From: Candidatus Zixiibacteriota bacterium
GTDB taxonomy: Bacteria > RBG-13-66-14 > B26-G2 > WVWN01
Reading direction: 5' to 3'
Assembly: GCA_030613505.1 (NCBI GenBank)
Contig: JAUWLW010000003.1
Location: forward strand, 1-41,386
Length of the DNA stretch: 41,386 bases
In this document: piece after piece, positions 16,762 to 25,241 of the stretch
Position numbering within the stretch: position 1 is the first letter of the stretch
Layout: the number at the start of each line of letters is the position of its first letter
Position numbers and translations under genes: made by a program
The notes under the pieces: model-generated
What the model saw: the letters and a program-made list of their open reading frames with translations, nothing else
What the model was told of the DNA's origin: nothing
Database searches by the model: none

Positions 16762-16769
16762 CGAACTTG

Positions 16770-16798
16770 AGTTTAGCTTAAAAGGCGTACGAAATCAA
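16770..16798 (-). promoter_or_regulatory. Sigma70-type promoter of selB-rocD-NHL
   Basis: Minus strand: TTGATT (16793-16798), 17-base spacer, TAAACT (16770-16775). Eight bases separate the -10 element from the selB ATG at 16761, predicting a transcript start at or within two or so bases of the start codon. Confidence 0.55.
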
Positions 16799-16824
16799 CA
16801 TCCGCCGCCGGGTAAGCAACGTTG

Positions 16825-16853
16825 TTGAAAACGCGACCCTTTTCATATACAAT
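16825..16853 (+). promoter_or_regulatory. Sigma70-type promoter of the parvulin-like foldase gene
   Basis: TTGAAA (16825-16830), 17-base spacer, TACAAT (16848-16853), 41 bases upstream of the ATG. It is divergent from the selB promoter. Confidence 0.65.
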
Positions 16854-16894
16854 TTATAAAAAATACTACAACTGTAGCGAAAGTGGAGGCTCTG

Positions 16895-18688
16895 ATGTTG
16901 TTAAGGATGATTATCGCCGGCGTCGCACGCGTAACGTTGCTTACCGCCGCTATATTCCCCATTATAGCGCCGCCGGGGGCGGCCTGCGCCGATGCCGACG
17001 TCCTTGCGACGGTAGACGGCGCTCCGGCCGTAACGTGGGACGACGTCTATTTCTATTATCGCGACGCGGCCGGTACTGCGCCCCAAGCTGAAATAACGGC
17101 AAAAGAGGTTGCGGATACGGTCGACACGTTGGTTACGGCGGAAGTGATTTTGCGGGAAGCCGAGGAAAAAGGGTACGCCGACGAGGAAAGCCTCCAAAAG
17201 GGCTTTGCGGGGTACCGACGGAAACTGCTACGTGAAATGCTAGGCGAAGCGCTCGCCCGAGAAACGACCGTCGCCGAAGAGGAGGTCAGGTCGGCTTACG
17301 AAAAAGATACTGACCGTCGAACCTGTTCGGTGGTCGTGGCCAAAACCCGCGACGAGGCCAGGGCGGCGTACGACGAATTAATATCCGGCCGCCCTTGGGA
17401 GGACGTCAAAAGGAAATATTGCTTTACCGAAAAAAGCGGCGAAAGCGGCACGTACGGCAATTTCGCTCTGCCTTTCGATGGAACCGCCGTCGCGAGCGTA
17501 GTATACAACACTCCCGTAGGTAAATACGGGCCCCCCGTAACGCTACCTTTTGACGTTCGGTGGTACATCTACAGGGTCGAGGGTACGGTTCCAGGACGAC
17601 GCGATACGTACGAGGAAGGCCGCGACGAAATCGAGAAAGCCCTCGTAACGGCCGAGACGCTGGCACGGATGGAGCAACTAGTGGAAGCGCAGCGCCCCAC
17701 GCGCATCATTACCCGGAACGCGGAAGTCTGGAAGGACCTACAGGCGTTACCGGTTGAAGCGTTCGTAGAGAAATGGGGAAAGGAAGACGTTACGGTCTCC
17801 GAAGTCGAGGGCGTTCCGGTAAACGGCGAGGATTTCGTTGGCGGGATCTTGGACTACTTTTCTGTCGACGTCGATACGCTTGAAGCGTACCGGGACGACG
17901 ACCCGGCCGATTTCGCTTACGTAGCCGAACGCTTGTTGAAAAGACTGGAAGACTACGTTATTTTAGAACTCGAGGCGCGGCGGCGCGGGATTGACGAGGA
18001 CCCGGAATTCGCTCATCGCTATAAAAAATATCGGGCCGGCATTTTAATGGATTTCTTCTCCAATAAGGAGTTCAAGGCGAAACTCCCGGACATAACGGAC
18101 GCGGACGTCGAACGTTACTACGAGGTACATAAAGAGGAATTCGCTATATACGAACACGCCGAGGTCTATTTGCTGGTGGCTTCCGGGCGCGACGACGTCG
18201 AAGCCCTACACGGCCAAATCGCACGAGCCGATGACCCGGTAGGGACAGCCGCATCACACGCCGCGGCGCGCGCCGCCGTGACAGGAAGCCTGAGCGCGAC
18301 CGATACGGGACAGGAAGAATTCTACGGGGTCGTAAAGGTCATGCGTGAACCTCGCGTCGCGGAAGGGGAAGACCCGTTTGCCCCGGAGCTAAGGGTCCGC
18401 GTTTTCCCCTTCGCAGGAGTGAATCAGGTAAGCGAGGTTTTCCAAACGGCCGACGGCCGGTGGGCGCTCTACATAACGCTCCGCTACGAACCTTCCCGGC
18501 AACAAACGCTCGAAGATCCCGGCGTGGAGTTCGAGTGTTCCCGAAGAGCGTGGGCCGATTACTACGGAAGCGATGAAGTCGACGAATTATCGCGCCGCTG
18601 GCTGGCGTCGCTCCGAGAGAAACACAAGCTCGAATTCGCCCGCGAAAAGTTTGAGGAGGTCGCCGCCCGGTTAAACGCGTCGAAATAA
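16895..18688 (+). CDS. Periplasmic parvulin-like (PpiC/SurA-type) peptidyl-prolyl isomerase
   Basis: About 597 residues. ATG at 16895 is preferred, with GGAGG at 16885-16889; the GTG at 16883 precedes that site. A signal peptide (residues 1-33, APPGAACADA) leads to a SurA-like start, VLATVDGAPAVTWDDVYFYY, followed by a helical N-domain (TAEVILREAEEKGY; RRKLLREML). A parvulin-type region covers about 140-235 (ARAAYDELISGRPWEDVKRKYC, then SGTYGNFALPF). A second half repeats the plan (LEDYVILELEARRRGIDEDPEF, FAIYEHAEVYLLVASG), suggesting two chaperone/PPIase units, the second degenerate. Expected role: folding or transit of outer membrane and secreted proteins. Single-gene transcript. Confidence 0.8.
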   Translation: MLLRMIIAGVARVTLLTAAIFPIIAPPGAACADADVLATVDGAPAVTWDDVYFYYRDAAGTAPQAEITAKEVADTVDTLVTAEVILREAEEKGYADEESLQKGFAGYRRKLLREMLGEALARETTVAEEEVRSAYEKDTDRRTCSVVVAKTRDEARAAYDELISGRPWEDVKRKYCFTEKSGESGTYGNFALPFDGTAVASVVYNTPVGKYGPPVTLPFDVRWYIYRVEGTVPGRRDTYEEGRDEIEKALVTAETLARMEQLVEAQRPTRIITRNAEVWKDLQALPVEAFVEKWGKEDVTVSEVEGVPVNGEDFVGGILDYFSVDVDTLEAYRDDDPADFAYVAERLLKRLEDYVILELEARRRGIDEDPEFAHRYKKYRAGILMDFFSNKEFKAKLPDITDADVERYYEVHKEEFAIYEHAEVYLLVASGRDDVEALHGQIARADDPVGTAASHAAARAAVTGSLSATDTGQEEFYGVVKVMREPRVAEGEDPFAPELRVRVFPFAGVNQVSEVFQTADGRWALYITLRYEPSRQQTLEDPGVEFECSRRAWADYYGSDEVDELSRRWLASLREKHKLEFAREKFEEVAARLNASK

Positions 18689-18750
18689 CCCGGGCGCGCT
18701 ACGACCTCTTGTGCGCGTTCCCGTAGAGAAAAACGCCCTTCCGATATAAA

Positions 18751-18776
18751 CGAAAGCCCCCGTACGGGGGCTTTCG
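18751..18776. terminator. Bidirectional terminator between convergent genes
   Basis: Perfect 12-bp inverted repeat CGAAAGCCCCCG / CGGGGGCTTTCG around a TA centre, between the foldase gene (+) and the tagged secreted protein gene (-). Confidence 0.85.
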
Positions 18777-18803
18777 CTTCACAATTAGGCCGTGATTACG
18801 TGA

Positions 18804-19550
18804 TTACCGGTACATCGCCTTGACTTTGCCGAGCGAAGCGGGTTCGACGCCTACGTTATAGCCGTCCCACATGAAATTAAGGATGTTGGCGTAGAGTGTC
18901 TGCACGGAAACTAGTTTGCAGTGAATCTTGTAGCCGCTGATTACGCCGTGTTTGTCGGGCGCTACGCAAATCCCGGCCTGCCCGGGAGTCGACGTGGCGG
19001 TCCAGCCCGTTACCGCCGGGGTAGCGGTAGTGAGCGTTAATGGGTGGCCGGCGGTACCGACGCCCGCGTTGCCGTATGTCCAGCTGGTAATACCCTTGCA
19101 AATAGGGTGGCTTGCGACCCACGTGTAATGCGGTTTCGGCGGCATCGTTAAACGGCGCGTGCAAGTGACGCCCATTGCGCTTTTGATGGGGTTTTCGAGG
19201 CTGTAGTGCATACCCCAGTCGTTGAAGAAGAACGGCCCACGTTTCTTGTTGTACCAATCGGCCATAGCCTGGTAATCGGAAGTATTCAACGACCGATAGT
19301 TGTTGGTGGCATAGAGAGCCATATCCCAGGGCCCTCCGGTTTTCAAAGCCGAGACAAACGCGGAAATTTGGTTATCGGTGTACGACGTGACCGCGGATTT
19401 TGGGAAAGTAGTTTTTATGGTCGGGACGAAGTACGAGCCGTAGCCGCCCAATATGCCGTAACAGACGAGGATTTTACCAGGGTCCGCCGCCTGCGCCAAC
19501 GCCGCCGTGCCGCATAGCAACGCTACGGTAATTACGAAAATCTTCCTCAT
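18804..19550 (-). CDS. Secreted protein of unknown function with C-terminal VKAxYR tag
   Basis: 248 residues. Signal peptide at 1-22 (MRKIFVITVALLCGTAALAQA). The mature protein starts KILVCYGILGGYGSYF, then DMALYATNNYRSL, GPFFFNDWGMHYSL and a late HPLTLTTATPAVTGW; the order of strands suggests a Rossmann-like or class I amidotransferase-like fold, but no catalytic triad is evident, so no function is assigned. The body is unrelated to the propeller-like proteins near the left edge, yet its last 14 residues, VEPASLGKVKAMYR, are the same tag. Good AGGAGG 5 bases before the ATG. Its promoter (19602-19630) abuts the rnpB 3' end. Single-gene transcript. Confidence 0.85.
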   Translation of the reverse strand: MRKIFVITVALLCGTAALAQAADPGKILVCYGILGGYGSYFVPTIKTTFPKSAVTSYTDNQISAFVSALKTGGPWDMALYATNNYRSLNTSDYQAMADWYNKKRGPFFFNDWGMHYSLENPIKSAMGVTCTRRLTMPPKPHYTWVASHPICKGITSWTYGNAGVGTAGHPLTLTTATPAVTGWTATSTPGQAGICVAPDKHGVISGYKIHCKLVSVQTLYANILNFMWDGYNVGVEPASLGKVKAMYR

Positions 19551-19601
19551 TATATCCTCCTCTCAATCGGTTATTAAACGCCAAACCTACCTACCGGTTT
19601 A

Positions 19602-19630
19602 ATTTTATACAAGCCGGGCCAACTTGTCAA
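19602..19630 (-). promoter_or_regulatory. Sigma70-type promoter of the tagged secreted protein gene
   Basis: Minus strand: TTGACA (19625-19630, consensus), 17-base spacer, TAAAAT (19602-19607). The leader to the ATG at 19550 is about 45 bases. The -35 element begins about 11-20 bases after the RNase P RNA 3' end. Confidence 0.75.
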
Positions 19631-19641
19631 GCCTTTTTTTC

Positions 19642-20042
19642 GCAACCTGCGGAAGGCGCCCTGTAATCCGGGTTCTGTATCCCTCCTTGCGGAGGGACGG
19701 CGGCCATTCATCTGGGCCGGACGTCGCCGCCCGGCTCGAGCGGCCTACCCGCGGCGGCGCGTTCTCTCGAACGCTTGACCCGGGCCGGTCCCGCCGCCTA
19801 TTCGGCCTTGCTTCGGGTGGGGTTTGCCTTGCCGGCGTCGTTGCCGAAGCCGCGGTGAGCTCTTACCTCGCCTTTTCACCCTTGCCTGTGCGCCGCGCGA
19901 AGCGGGCCATCGGCGGTATGTTTTCTGTGGCACTTTCCGTCGCCTTGCGACGCCCGGGTGTTACCCGGCACCCTGCCCGGCGAAGCCCGGAATTTCCTCG
20001 GCCTGCGCTTTACGCGCGGCCGCGGCCGCCCGGGCACCTTCC
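19642..20042 (-). ncRNA. rnpB: RNase P RNA, bacterial type A
   Basis: About 400 nucleotides, the catalytic RNA that matures tRNA 5' ends. The ends pair as helix P1: 5' GGAAGGUGCCC (20042-20032) with 3' GGGCGCCUUCC (19661-19651), one G-U pair. Universal core blocks are present in order on the minus strand: GAGGAAATTCCGGGC (about 20000-19985), GGGCAGGGTGCC, GGAAAGTGCCACAGAAA, CCGCCGATGGCCCGC (about 19918-19904), AGGCAAGGGTGAAA, GAGGTAAGAGCTCACCG, AGCAAGGCCGAATAGG, GGCCCAGATGAATG (about 19718-19705) and ACAGAACCCGG (about 19678-19668). The layout matches the ancestral A type. The 3' end is estimated; no strong T-tailed terminator was seen. Confidence 0.96.
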
Positions 20043-20049
20043 AATTTAA

Positions 20050-20078
20050 TTTATAGCATATTTCCGGCGGATATGGAA
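20050..20078 (-). promoter_or_regulatory. Promoter of rnpB
   Basis: Minus strand: TATAAA (20050-20055) lies 7 bases before the predicted first RNA base at 20042. The -35 element TTCCAT (20073-20078, 17-base spacer) is weak. The spacing to the P1 helix supports the assignment. Confidence 0.5.
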
Positions 20079-20132
20079 CCCCTAGACGCAAGTAATTTGA
20101 AGGCCAAGAAGAACCCGGTAGGAAAATAGTGT

Positions 20133-20161
20133 TTGCACATCAATACAAAACATGTTATATT
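20133..20161 (+). promoter_or_regulatory. Sigma70-type promoter of rpmE
   Basis: TTGCAC (20133-20138), 17-base spacer, TATATT (20156-20161), 37 bases upstream of the rpmE ATG. It is divergent from rnpB. Confidence 0.75.
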
Positions 20162-20198
20162 ACCCGTCGAGTTTTTAAGTAAAAGGCAGAAAAACAAA

Positions 20199-20642
20199 AT
20201 GAAAAAAGACGTGCACCCCGAGTACGAGCTGGCTATCGTCCGCTGCGCTTGCGGCAACGAAGTCGAGATAAGGATTACCCGACCCGGCGTTAGCGTCGAA
20301 ATCTGCTCCAACTGCCACCCGTTCTACACCGGCAAGCAGAAACTCGTCGATACCGCGGGCCGCGTCGACCGTTTCCGTAAACGCTACGGCCTGGCCGAGG
20401 ATGGCTCCACGACCGAAGCCATTGCCCGCGGCGAAAAATTGCGTAAAGACAAAGAAGCACGCACCAAGAAAGAGAAACCCGCGGAAGCGAAGCCTGAACC
20501 TAAACAGGCCAAGGCCAAAGCTAAAGCCGACCCCGCCGAAAAGCCACCCGCCGAGGCTAAAGCTAAACCGGCACGTCGAAAAACGGCGGAGAAGAACGAA
20601 AGCTCGCCGGCTACAAAAAGTAAAACGAAACCCGCGGACTAA
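20199..20642 (+). CDS. rpmE: 50S ribosomal protein L31 with long basic C-terminal tail
   Basis: 147 residues; typical L31 has about 70. The start at 20199 follows the promoter and gives [19 protein letters not shown]; a longer frame from 20133 would begin inside the promoter. Residues 1-68 are L31 of the zinc-binding type: Cys16, Cys18, Cys36 and Cys39, then [20 protein letters not shown]. From about residue 70 the sequence is a low-complexity Lys/Ala/Pro/Glu tail ([20 protein letters not shown] and similar) with no predicted fold. The tail could add RNA contacts on the ribosome; this is inference. Single-gene transcript with its own terminator. Confidence 0.93.
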   Translation: MKKDVHPEYELAIVRCACGNEVEIRITRPGVSVEICSNCHPFYTGKQKLVDTAGRVDRFRKRYGLAEDGSTTEAIARGEKLRKDKEARTKKEKPAEAKPEPKQAKAKAKADPAEKPPAEAKAKPARRKTAEKNESSPATKSKTKPAD

Positions 20643-20666
20643 AACCGGCAGCGAAATCTATTTAAA

Positions 20667-20692
20667 AGGACGGCCACAAGGCCGTCCTTCTT
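20667..20692. terminator. Terminator between rpmE and tolC (convergent)
   Basis: Stem AGGACGGCC / GGCCGTCCT around ACAA, followed by a pyrimidine-rich TCTTCG on the + strand and an A/T-rich flank on the - strand. Confidence 0.75.
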
Positions 20693-20712
20693 CGTATTAC
20701 GGTTTTTAATCG

Positions 20713-22062
20713 TTAATAGTTGAGCTCGTCCAGTTCGCCGCGCGCGCGGCGCATGTTTAATTTCGCGAGCGCGTAGCCGCGTAACGACTGGTAATAACCG
20801 AGGCGGGCTTGCGTGAGCGCGGCTTGCGCGTCCAACACCTCGAGGTTGGACATCAAACCCGCATCGTAGCGCGCTAGCGCGATCTCCTGGCCCCGTTCCG
20901 CCAGCGTTACGTTGTCCTTTTGCGAACGCACCGTCGCCTCCGCCGTCTTCAACGCGTCGTAGGCGCCCCTCACCTCTACGTCGATGCTCTCAGATAAGCG
21001 AGCTTTGCTAAGTTCCGCTTTATAAAGGTCGGCCCGCGCTTGTCGGACGCGACCCCGCGTCGCGAAGCCGTCGAAAATCGGCCAGGAGACCGATAAGTTC
21101 AGCGTCGTTTGGTCGTACCAATCGTCGCGGAAATTTAAATTGGCCAGCTCGTTGGCATACTCGGAAAAGGCGGCCATGAAATATACCGACGGGTTATCGC
21201 CGGCCCGGGCTATTTTAACGTTGGCCTCGGCCAATCGCCTCGTCAACTCGAACCGCGCCAACTCGGGCCGCCTTTCATCGGCGACCGCCAACGATTCCTC
21301 CAGATCGTATATCTCGATTTCGTACGAGAGCCTATCCGTTAAAGCGAGCTCGGCATCGGGCGGGAGGTTCAACAGCATTAGTAAATACCGAATGGACGCC
21401 ATCCGCTGGTCTATCGCCTCTCGTTGCGCCGTCTCCAGGTTCGTGAGTTCGACTCGCGCCCGCAAGACGTCGTATTCGGAAACGAGGCCGGCGTCGTATC
21501 GGTCTTCCGTCGACTGGACGTGGTTGAGAGCGACGGCTACGCCGGTATCTGCGACGCCCACCGCCTCGTCGGCAAGGACGGCGTCGTAATACGCCTTGAC
21601 TATGTTGTAAATCGTATCCGAATGCTTCTGGCGGAGTTGCTCGTCGGCCAGCGCGAAATAAGATTTCGAAACGCCGTACGCGGTCCAAGCTCGGCCGCCC
21701 TGGTATAAAGGTTGAGTGGCCGTAATACCCACGTTCATATTCTCGTTGTACCCCGCGGCGAACTCGATATCCTCGGACGGGAAGCCCTCGCCGAACGTGT
21801 TCTCTTCGAGAATCAACGTCGGCAGGCCGAAGATCTTCGTAGCGGACGCGTCGATCGTCACCTGCGGGAATAGGGCCGACTTAGCCTCGGTTATTTGCGC
21901 CGTCGCCCTGGCGACGTCTTCTTGGGCGCCGAGGTAGTCCTCGTCGACTTCGAGGGCGCGCTCTACCGCGTCGGCGAGCGAAAGCTTCAACGGCGCCTCC
22001 TCGGCGAAGGCAACCGAACCGACGCAGGCGGCGCAAAAGGTCAGTAATTTTAAAACTCTCAT
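20713..22062 (-). CDS. TolC-family outer membrane efflux protein
   Basis: 449 residues. The ATG at 22062 overlaps the tetR stop as TAATG and has GGAGGAG just upstream; it opens a signal peptide (MRVLKLLTFCAACVGSVAFA). The mature protein shows the internal duplication of TolC/OEP proteins: LSLADAVERALEVDEDYLGA-Q, LFPQVTIDASATK, NVGITATQPLYQGG in half 1, and RRPELARFELTRRLAEANVK, NLSVSWPIFDGFATRGRV, EVLDAQAALTQARLGYYQS in half 2. It forms a trimeric outer membrane channel for drug efflux or type I secretion. No adaptor or inner-membrane pump gene adjoins it in the window; the TetR regulator is its only partner. Confidence 0.93.
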   Translation of the reverse strand: MRVLKLLTFCAACVGSVAFAEEAPLKLSLADAVERALEVDEDYLGAQEDVARATAQITEAKSALFPQVTIDASATKIFGLPTLILEENTFGEGFPSEDIEFAAGYNENMNVGITATQPLYQGGRAWTAYGVSKSYFALADEQLRQKHSDTIYNIVKAYYDAVLADEAVGVADTGVAVALNHVQSTEDRYDAGLVSEYDVLRARVELTNLETAQREAIDQRMASIRYLLMLLNLPPDAELALTDRLSYEIEIYDLEESLAVADERRPELARFELTRRLAEANVKIARAGDNPSVYFMAAFSEYANELANLNFRDDWYDQTTLNLSVSWPIFDGFATRGRVRQARADLYKAELSKARLSESIDVEVRGAYDALKTAEATVRSQKDNVTLAERGQEIALARYDAGLMSNLEVLDAQAALTQARLGYYQSLRGYALAKLNMRRARGELDELNY

Positions 22063-22715
22063 TACTCCTCCGGAGCGTCCGGGCGTAGCCACCGTACGCC
22101 GTCCAGATAAATATCGCACAACATATCAGCTCCGTCGGTAAGCCTTTCGGCGCCTCCGTATCGAAGCATATATACGGAATAATAATGAACAATACCTAAA
22201 AGCAGGAACCCGAGGAACCTCGCGTCGTATTCCTTTAATAGGCCGTCGCGGATTCCGACCGCGAACTTCGCCCCCAAGAGATCGCCTAACTCCCCGAGAC
22301 GCTTCATCACTACGCCGTGCAATCTCTCAACTACCTCGGGCTTGCCGGTTTCGCGATACGCCATCGCCGCACGATAGAAATCGGCGCGCGATTCGAAAAA
22401 TTCCAGGAAAACGCGGATAACCGCTCGAGCCGTGGCGGTAGCGTCCGCTTCCTCCGCCAACGCTTCCTTCGTCCGCGCCAGAACGTCGTCGAATTCGTAC
22501 TCGACGAGTTCGGCGAAGAGCTCGGCCTTCGAGTCGAAGTAACTGTACAACGTACCCTTAGCGAACTCCGCCTCGCGGGCCACCTCGTCGAGCGTGGCGC
22601 CCTCGTAGCCGTGCGCGCCGAAGACCTTCCGGGCCGCCGCTAATATCTCCCGGCGCCGCGCCAACTTCTCGCGCTCGCGCCGGCTTAATCCTTTATTATC
22701 ATCTTCCATCGCCAT
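22062..22715 (-). CDS. TetR/AcrR-family transcriptional regulator
   Basis: 217 residues. The N-terminal helix-turn-helix is classic: RREILAAARKVFGAHGYEGATLDEVAREAEFAKGTLYSYFDSKAELF, at about residues 20-65 (quoted in parts: ARKVFGAHGYEGATLDEVAR, then KGTLYSYFDSK). The C-terminal helical domain (FFESRADFYRAAMAYRETG) is the FadR/YcdC-like ligand pocket type; ligand unknown. It is predicted to bind the palindrome at 22722-22733, 7 bases upstream of its own start, and so control itself and tolC, whose start overlaps its stop by one base. Confidence 0.93.
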   Translation of the reverse strand: MAMEDDNKGLSRREREKLARRREILAAARKVFGAHGYEGATLDEVAREAEFAKGTLYSYFDSKAELFAELVEYEFDDVLARTKEALAEEADATATARAVIRVFLEFFESRADFYRAAMAYRETGKPEVVERLHGVVMKRLGELGDLLGAKFAVGIRDGLLKEYDARFLGFLLLGIVHYYSVYMLRYGGAERLTDGADMLCDIYLDGVRWLRPDAPEE

Positions 22716-22721
22716 AAAATA

Positions 22722-22733
22722 GACCGGCCGGTC
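22722..22733. promoter_or_regulatory. TetR-type operator palindrome
   Basis: GACCGGCCGGTC is a perfect 12-base palindrome between the predicted promoter (22768-22796) and the tetR start, within an overall TTGACCGGCCGGTCTA context like known AcrR-type sites. Binding is inferred. Confidence 0.7.
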
Positions 22734-22767
22734 AAAGAATAAACTATTCGGGCCGGTTACTGAACTA

Positions 22768-22796
22768 ATCGTAGCATAAATACCTTTTTAATACAA
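22768..22796 (-). promoter_or_regulatory. Promoter of tetR-tolC
   Basis: Minus strand: TTGTAT (22791-22796), 17-base spacer, TACGAT (22768-22773). The operator lies in the leader downstream. Confidence 0.55.
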
Positions 22797-22807
22797 TAAT
22801 ATAAGGC

Positions 22808-22835
22808 AAAAAAAGCCGGCGTCAAAGCCGGCGTT
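22808..22835 (-). terminator. Terminator of gap-pgk
   Basis: Minus strand: GCCGGC, TTTGAC loop, GCCGGC, then seven T. It lies 22 bases after the pgk stop at 22857. Confidence 0.8.
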
Positions 22836-22856
22836 TGAATTCACGCTCCTTTGCTA

Positions 22857-24029
22857 TTACCGGCTTAAGACCTCTATGGCCGCCAACGGTTTACCTTCCA
22901 AATACTTCAACGACGCGCCGCCACCGGTCGAAATGTGGCTAAGGCGGTCGGCGACGCCGAATTGGCGCGCGGCCTGGACCGTCTCGCCGCCCCCCGCGAC
23001 GGTTACCGCGCCGGATTCCGCGATCGCCCGGGCGACAGCTTCCGTCCCGTCGGCAAAGGCCGGGACCTCGAATACGCCCATAGGACCGTTCCAGAAGATC
23101 GCCCCGGCGTCCACGGTACCGGCGGTAAACCGCTGGATCGTCTCCGAGCCGATGTCGGCGCCGACGTAGCCCTCCGGGATGGAGGCACAGTCCACGGCCC
23201 GGGCGGATGCCGGTTCGTCGAGCGCCCTCGCGACGACGTGGTCGCCCGGCAGCTCGACTTTCTCGCCGGCCTCATCCAACACCTTTTTCGCATCGGCCAG
23301 GAAGTCATCTTCCACCAACGACGAGCCGACGTCGTAGCCTTGCGCCTTAAGGAAGGTATAGGCCATGCCGCCGCCGATCAGGAAGTGGTCCACCGTACCC
23401 AGCATATTGGTTACGACGGCAAGTTTGGTGCTTAGCTTAGCTCCCCCGAGCACGAACACCAGCGGCCGCGGCGGGTCCTCCAACAGCCTATCGAAGTACT
23501 GAATCTCTTTGGTCAAGAGGTAGCCGGCAACCGCCGGCTTGACGAGCTCGGCGACGCCGTAGTTCGACGCGTGTTTGCGGTGGGCCGTTCCGAAGGCGTC
23601 GTCGACGAAGACGTCCGCGAGCGCCGCAAGGCCCTTGGCGAAGGAATGGTCGTTCTCGGTCTCGCCCGCCCAGAAGCGCGTGTTCTCGAGCACAAGGACG
23701 TCGCCGTCGGCAAGGCGGTTCGCCGCTTTCTCCGCCGCCGGGCCGACGCACGTCTCGACGAACGCGGCGTCGCGGCCCAATTTCTCGCTCAAAACCGCGG
23801 CGACGGGCCCCAAGCTAAGCTCCGGCCTGACCTCGCCCTTGGGTCGGCCGAGGTGCGAACAGATTATGACGCGCGCGCCGTCGCCGACCAGTTTTCTGAT
23901 AGTAGGAAGCGTCGCCACGATGCGCGTTTCGTCCGCCACCCGCCCTTCCTTCAGCGGCACGTTCAAGTCCGCGCGTACCAGCACGCGCTTGCCGGCGACG
24001 TCGACGTCGTCTATGGTCTTTACTTCCAT
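22857..24029 (-). CDS. pgk: Phosphoglycerate kinase
   Basis: 390 residues, normal length. Glycolysis/gluconeogenesis: 1,3-bisphosphoglycerate + ADP to 3-phosphoglycerate + ATP. Motifs: VLVRADLNVPL near the N-terminus, SHLGRPKG, VLENTRFWAGE, FVDDAFGTAHRKHAS, the hinge/nucleotide domain with VLGGAKLSTKLAV and IGGGMAYTFLKAQG, FWNGPMGVFE, and the C-terminal GGGETVQAARQFG and HISTGGGASLKYLEG. It starts 7 bases after gap and ends in a T-tailed hairpin, forming a gap-pgk operon. Confidence 0.98.
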   Translation of the reverse strand: MEVKTIDDVDVAGKRVLVRADLNVPLKEGRVADETRIVATLPTIRKLVGDGARVIICSHLGRPKGEVRPELSLGPVAAVLSEKLGRDAAFVETCVGPAAEKAANRLADGDVLVLENTRFWAGETENDHSFAKGLAALADVFVDDAFGTAHRKHASNYGVAELVKPAVAGYLLTKEIQYFDRLLEDPPRPLVFVLGGAKLSTKLAVVTNMLGTVDHFLIGGGMAYTFLKAQGYDVGSSLVEDDFLADAKKVLDEAGEKVELPGDHVVARALDEPASARAVDCASIPEGYVGADIGSETIQRFTAGTVDAGAIFWNGPMGVFEVPAFADGTEAVARAIAESGAVTVAGGGETVQAARQFGVADRLSHISTGGGASLKYLEGKPLAAIEVLSR

Positions 24030-24036
24030 AACGTCC

Positions 24037-25109
<1,073 letters not shown>

Positions 25110-25118
25110 CGCACAAAT

Positions 25119-25241
25119 TTACGCAGGCTTCCGCCCGCGAATCGAATAAAAAATGCTCGAGCTCGTCTTATAAAGATCGCCGCTCTCCTCGATGATGCGG
25201 CGGTGGCGCTCGTCGGTCCAGTCGACTCTCTTGCTACTCAT
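25119..25241 (-). CDS. Possible 40-residue small protein overlapping the DUF2723 gene
   Basis: ATG at 25241 overlaps the upstream TGA stop as ATGA, with AAGGG a few bases upstream, the usual arrangement for translational coupling. The product is 40 residues, starts MSSKRVDWTDERHRRIIEES and ends SIFYSIRGRKPA, is charged, and has no signal peptide or membrane segment. I do not recognise it. It could instead be the eroded C-terminal remnant of a larger enzyme, since the FYSIRGRKP ending looks like the end of some methyltransferases. Coding status is not proved. Confidence 0.4.
   Translation of the reverse strand: MSSKRVDWTDERHRRIIEESGDLYKTSSSIFYSIRGRKPA

Noticed and set aside
16761-16894. Possible selC tRNA or other tRNA in the divergent gap near selB
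   Set aside because: No cloverleaf or CCA-bearing acceptor pattern is seen; the gap holds the two promoters. No tRNA was found anywhere in the window.
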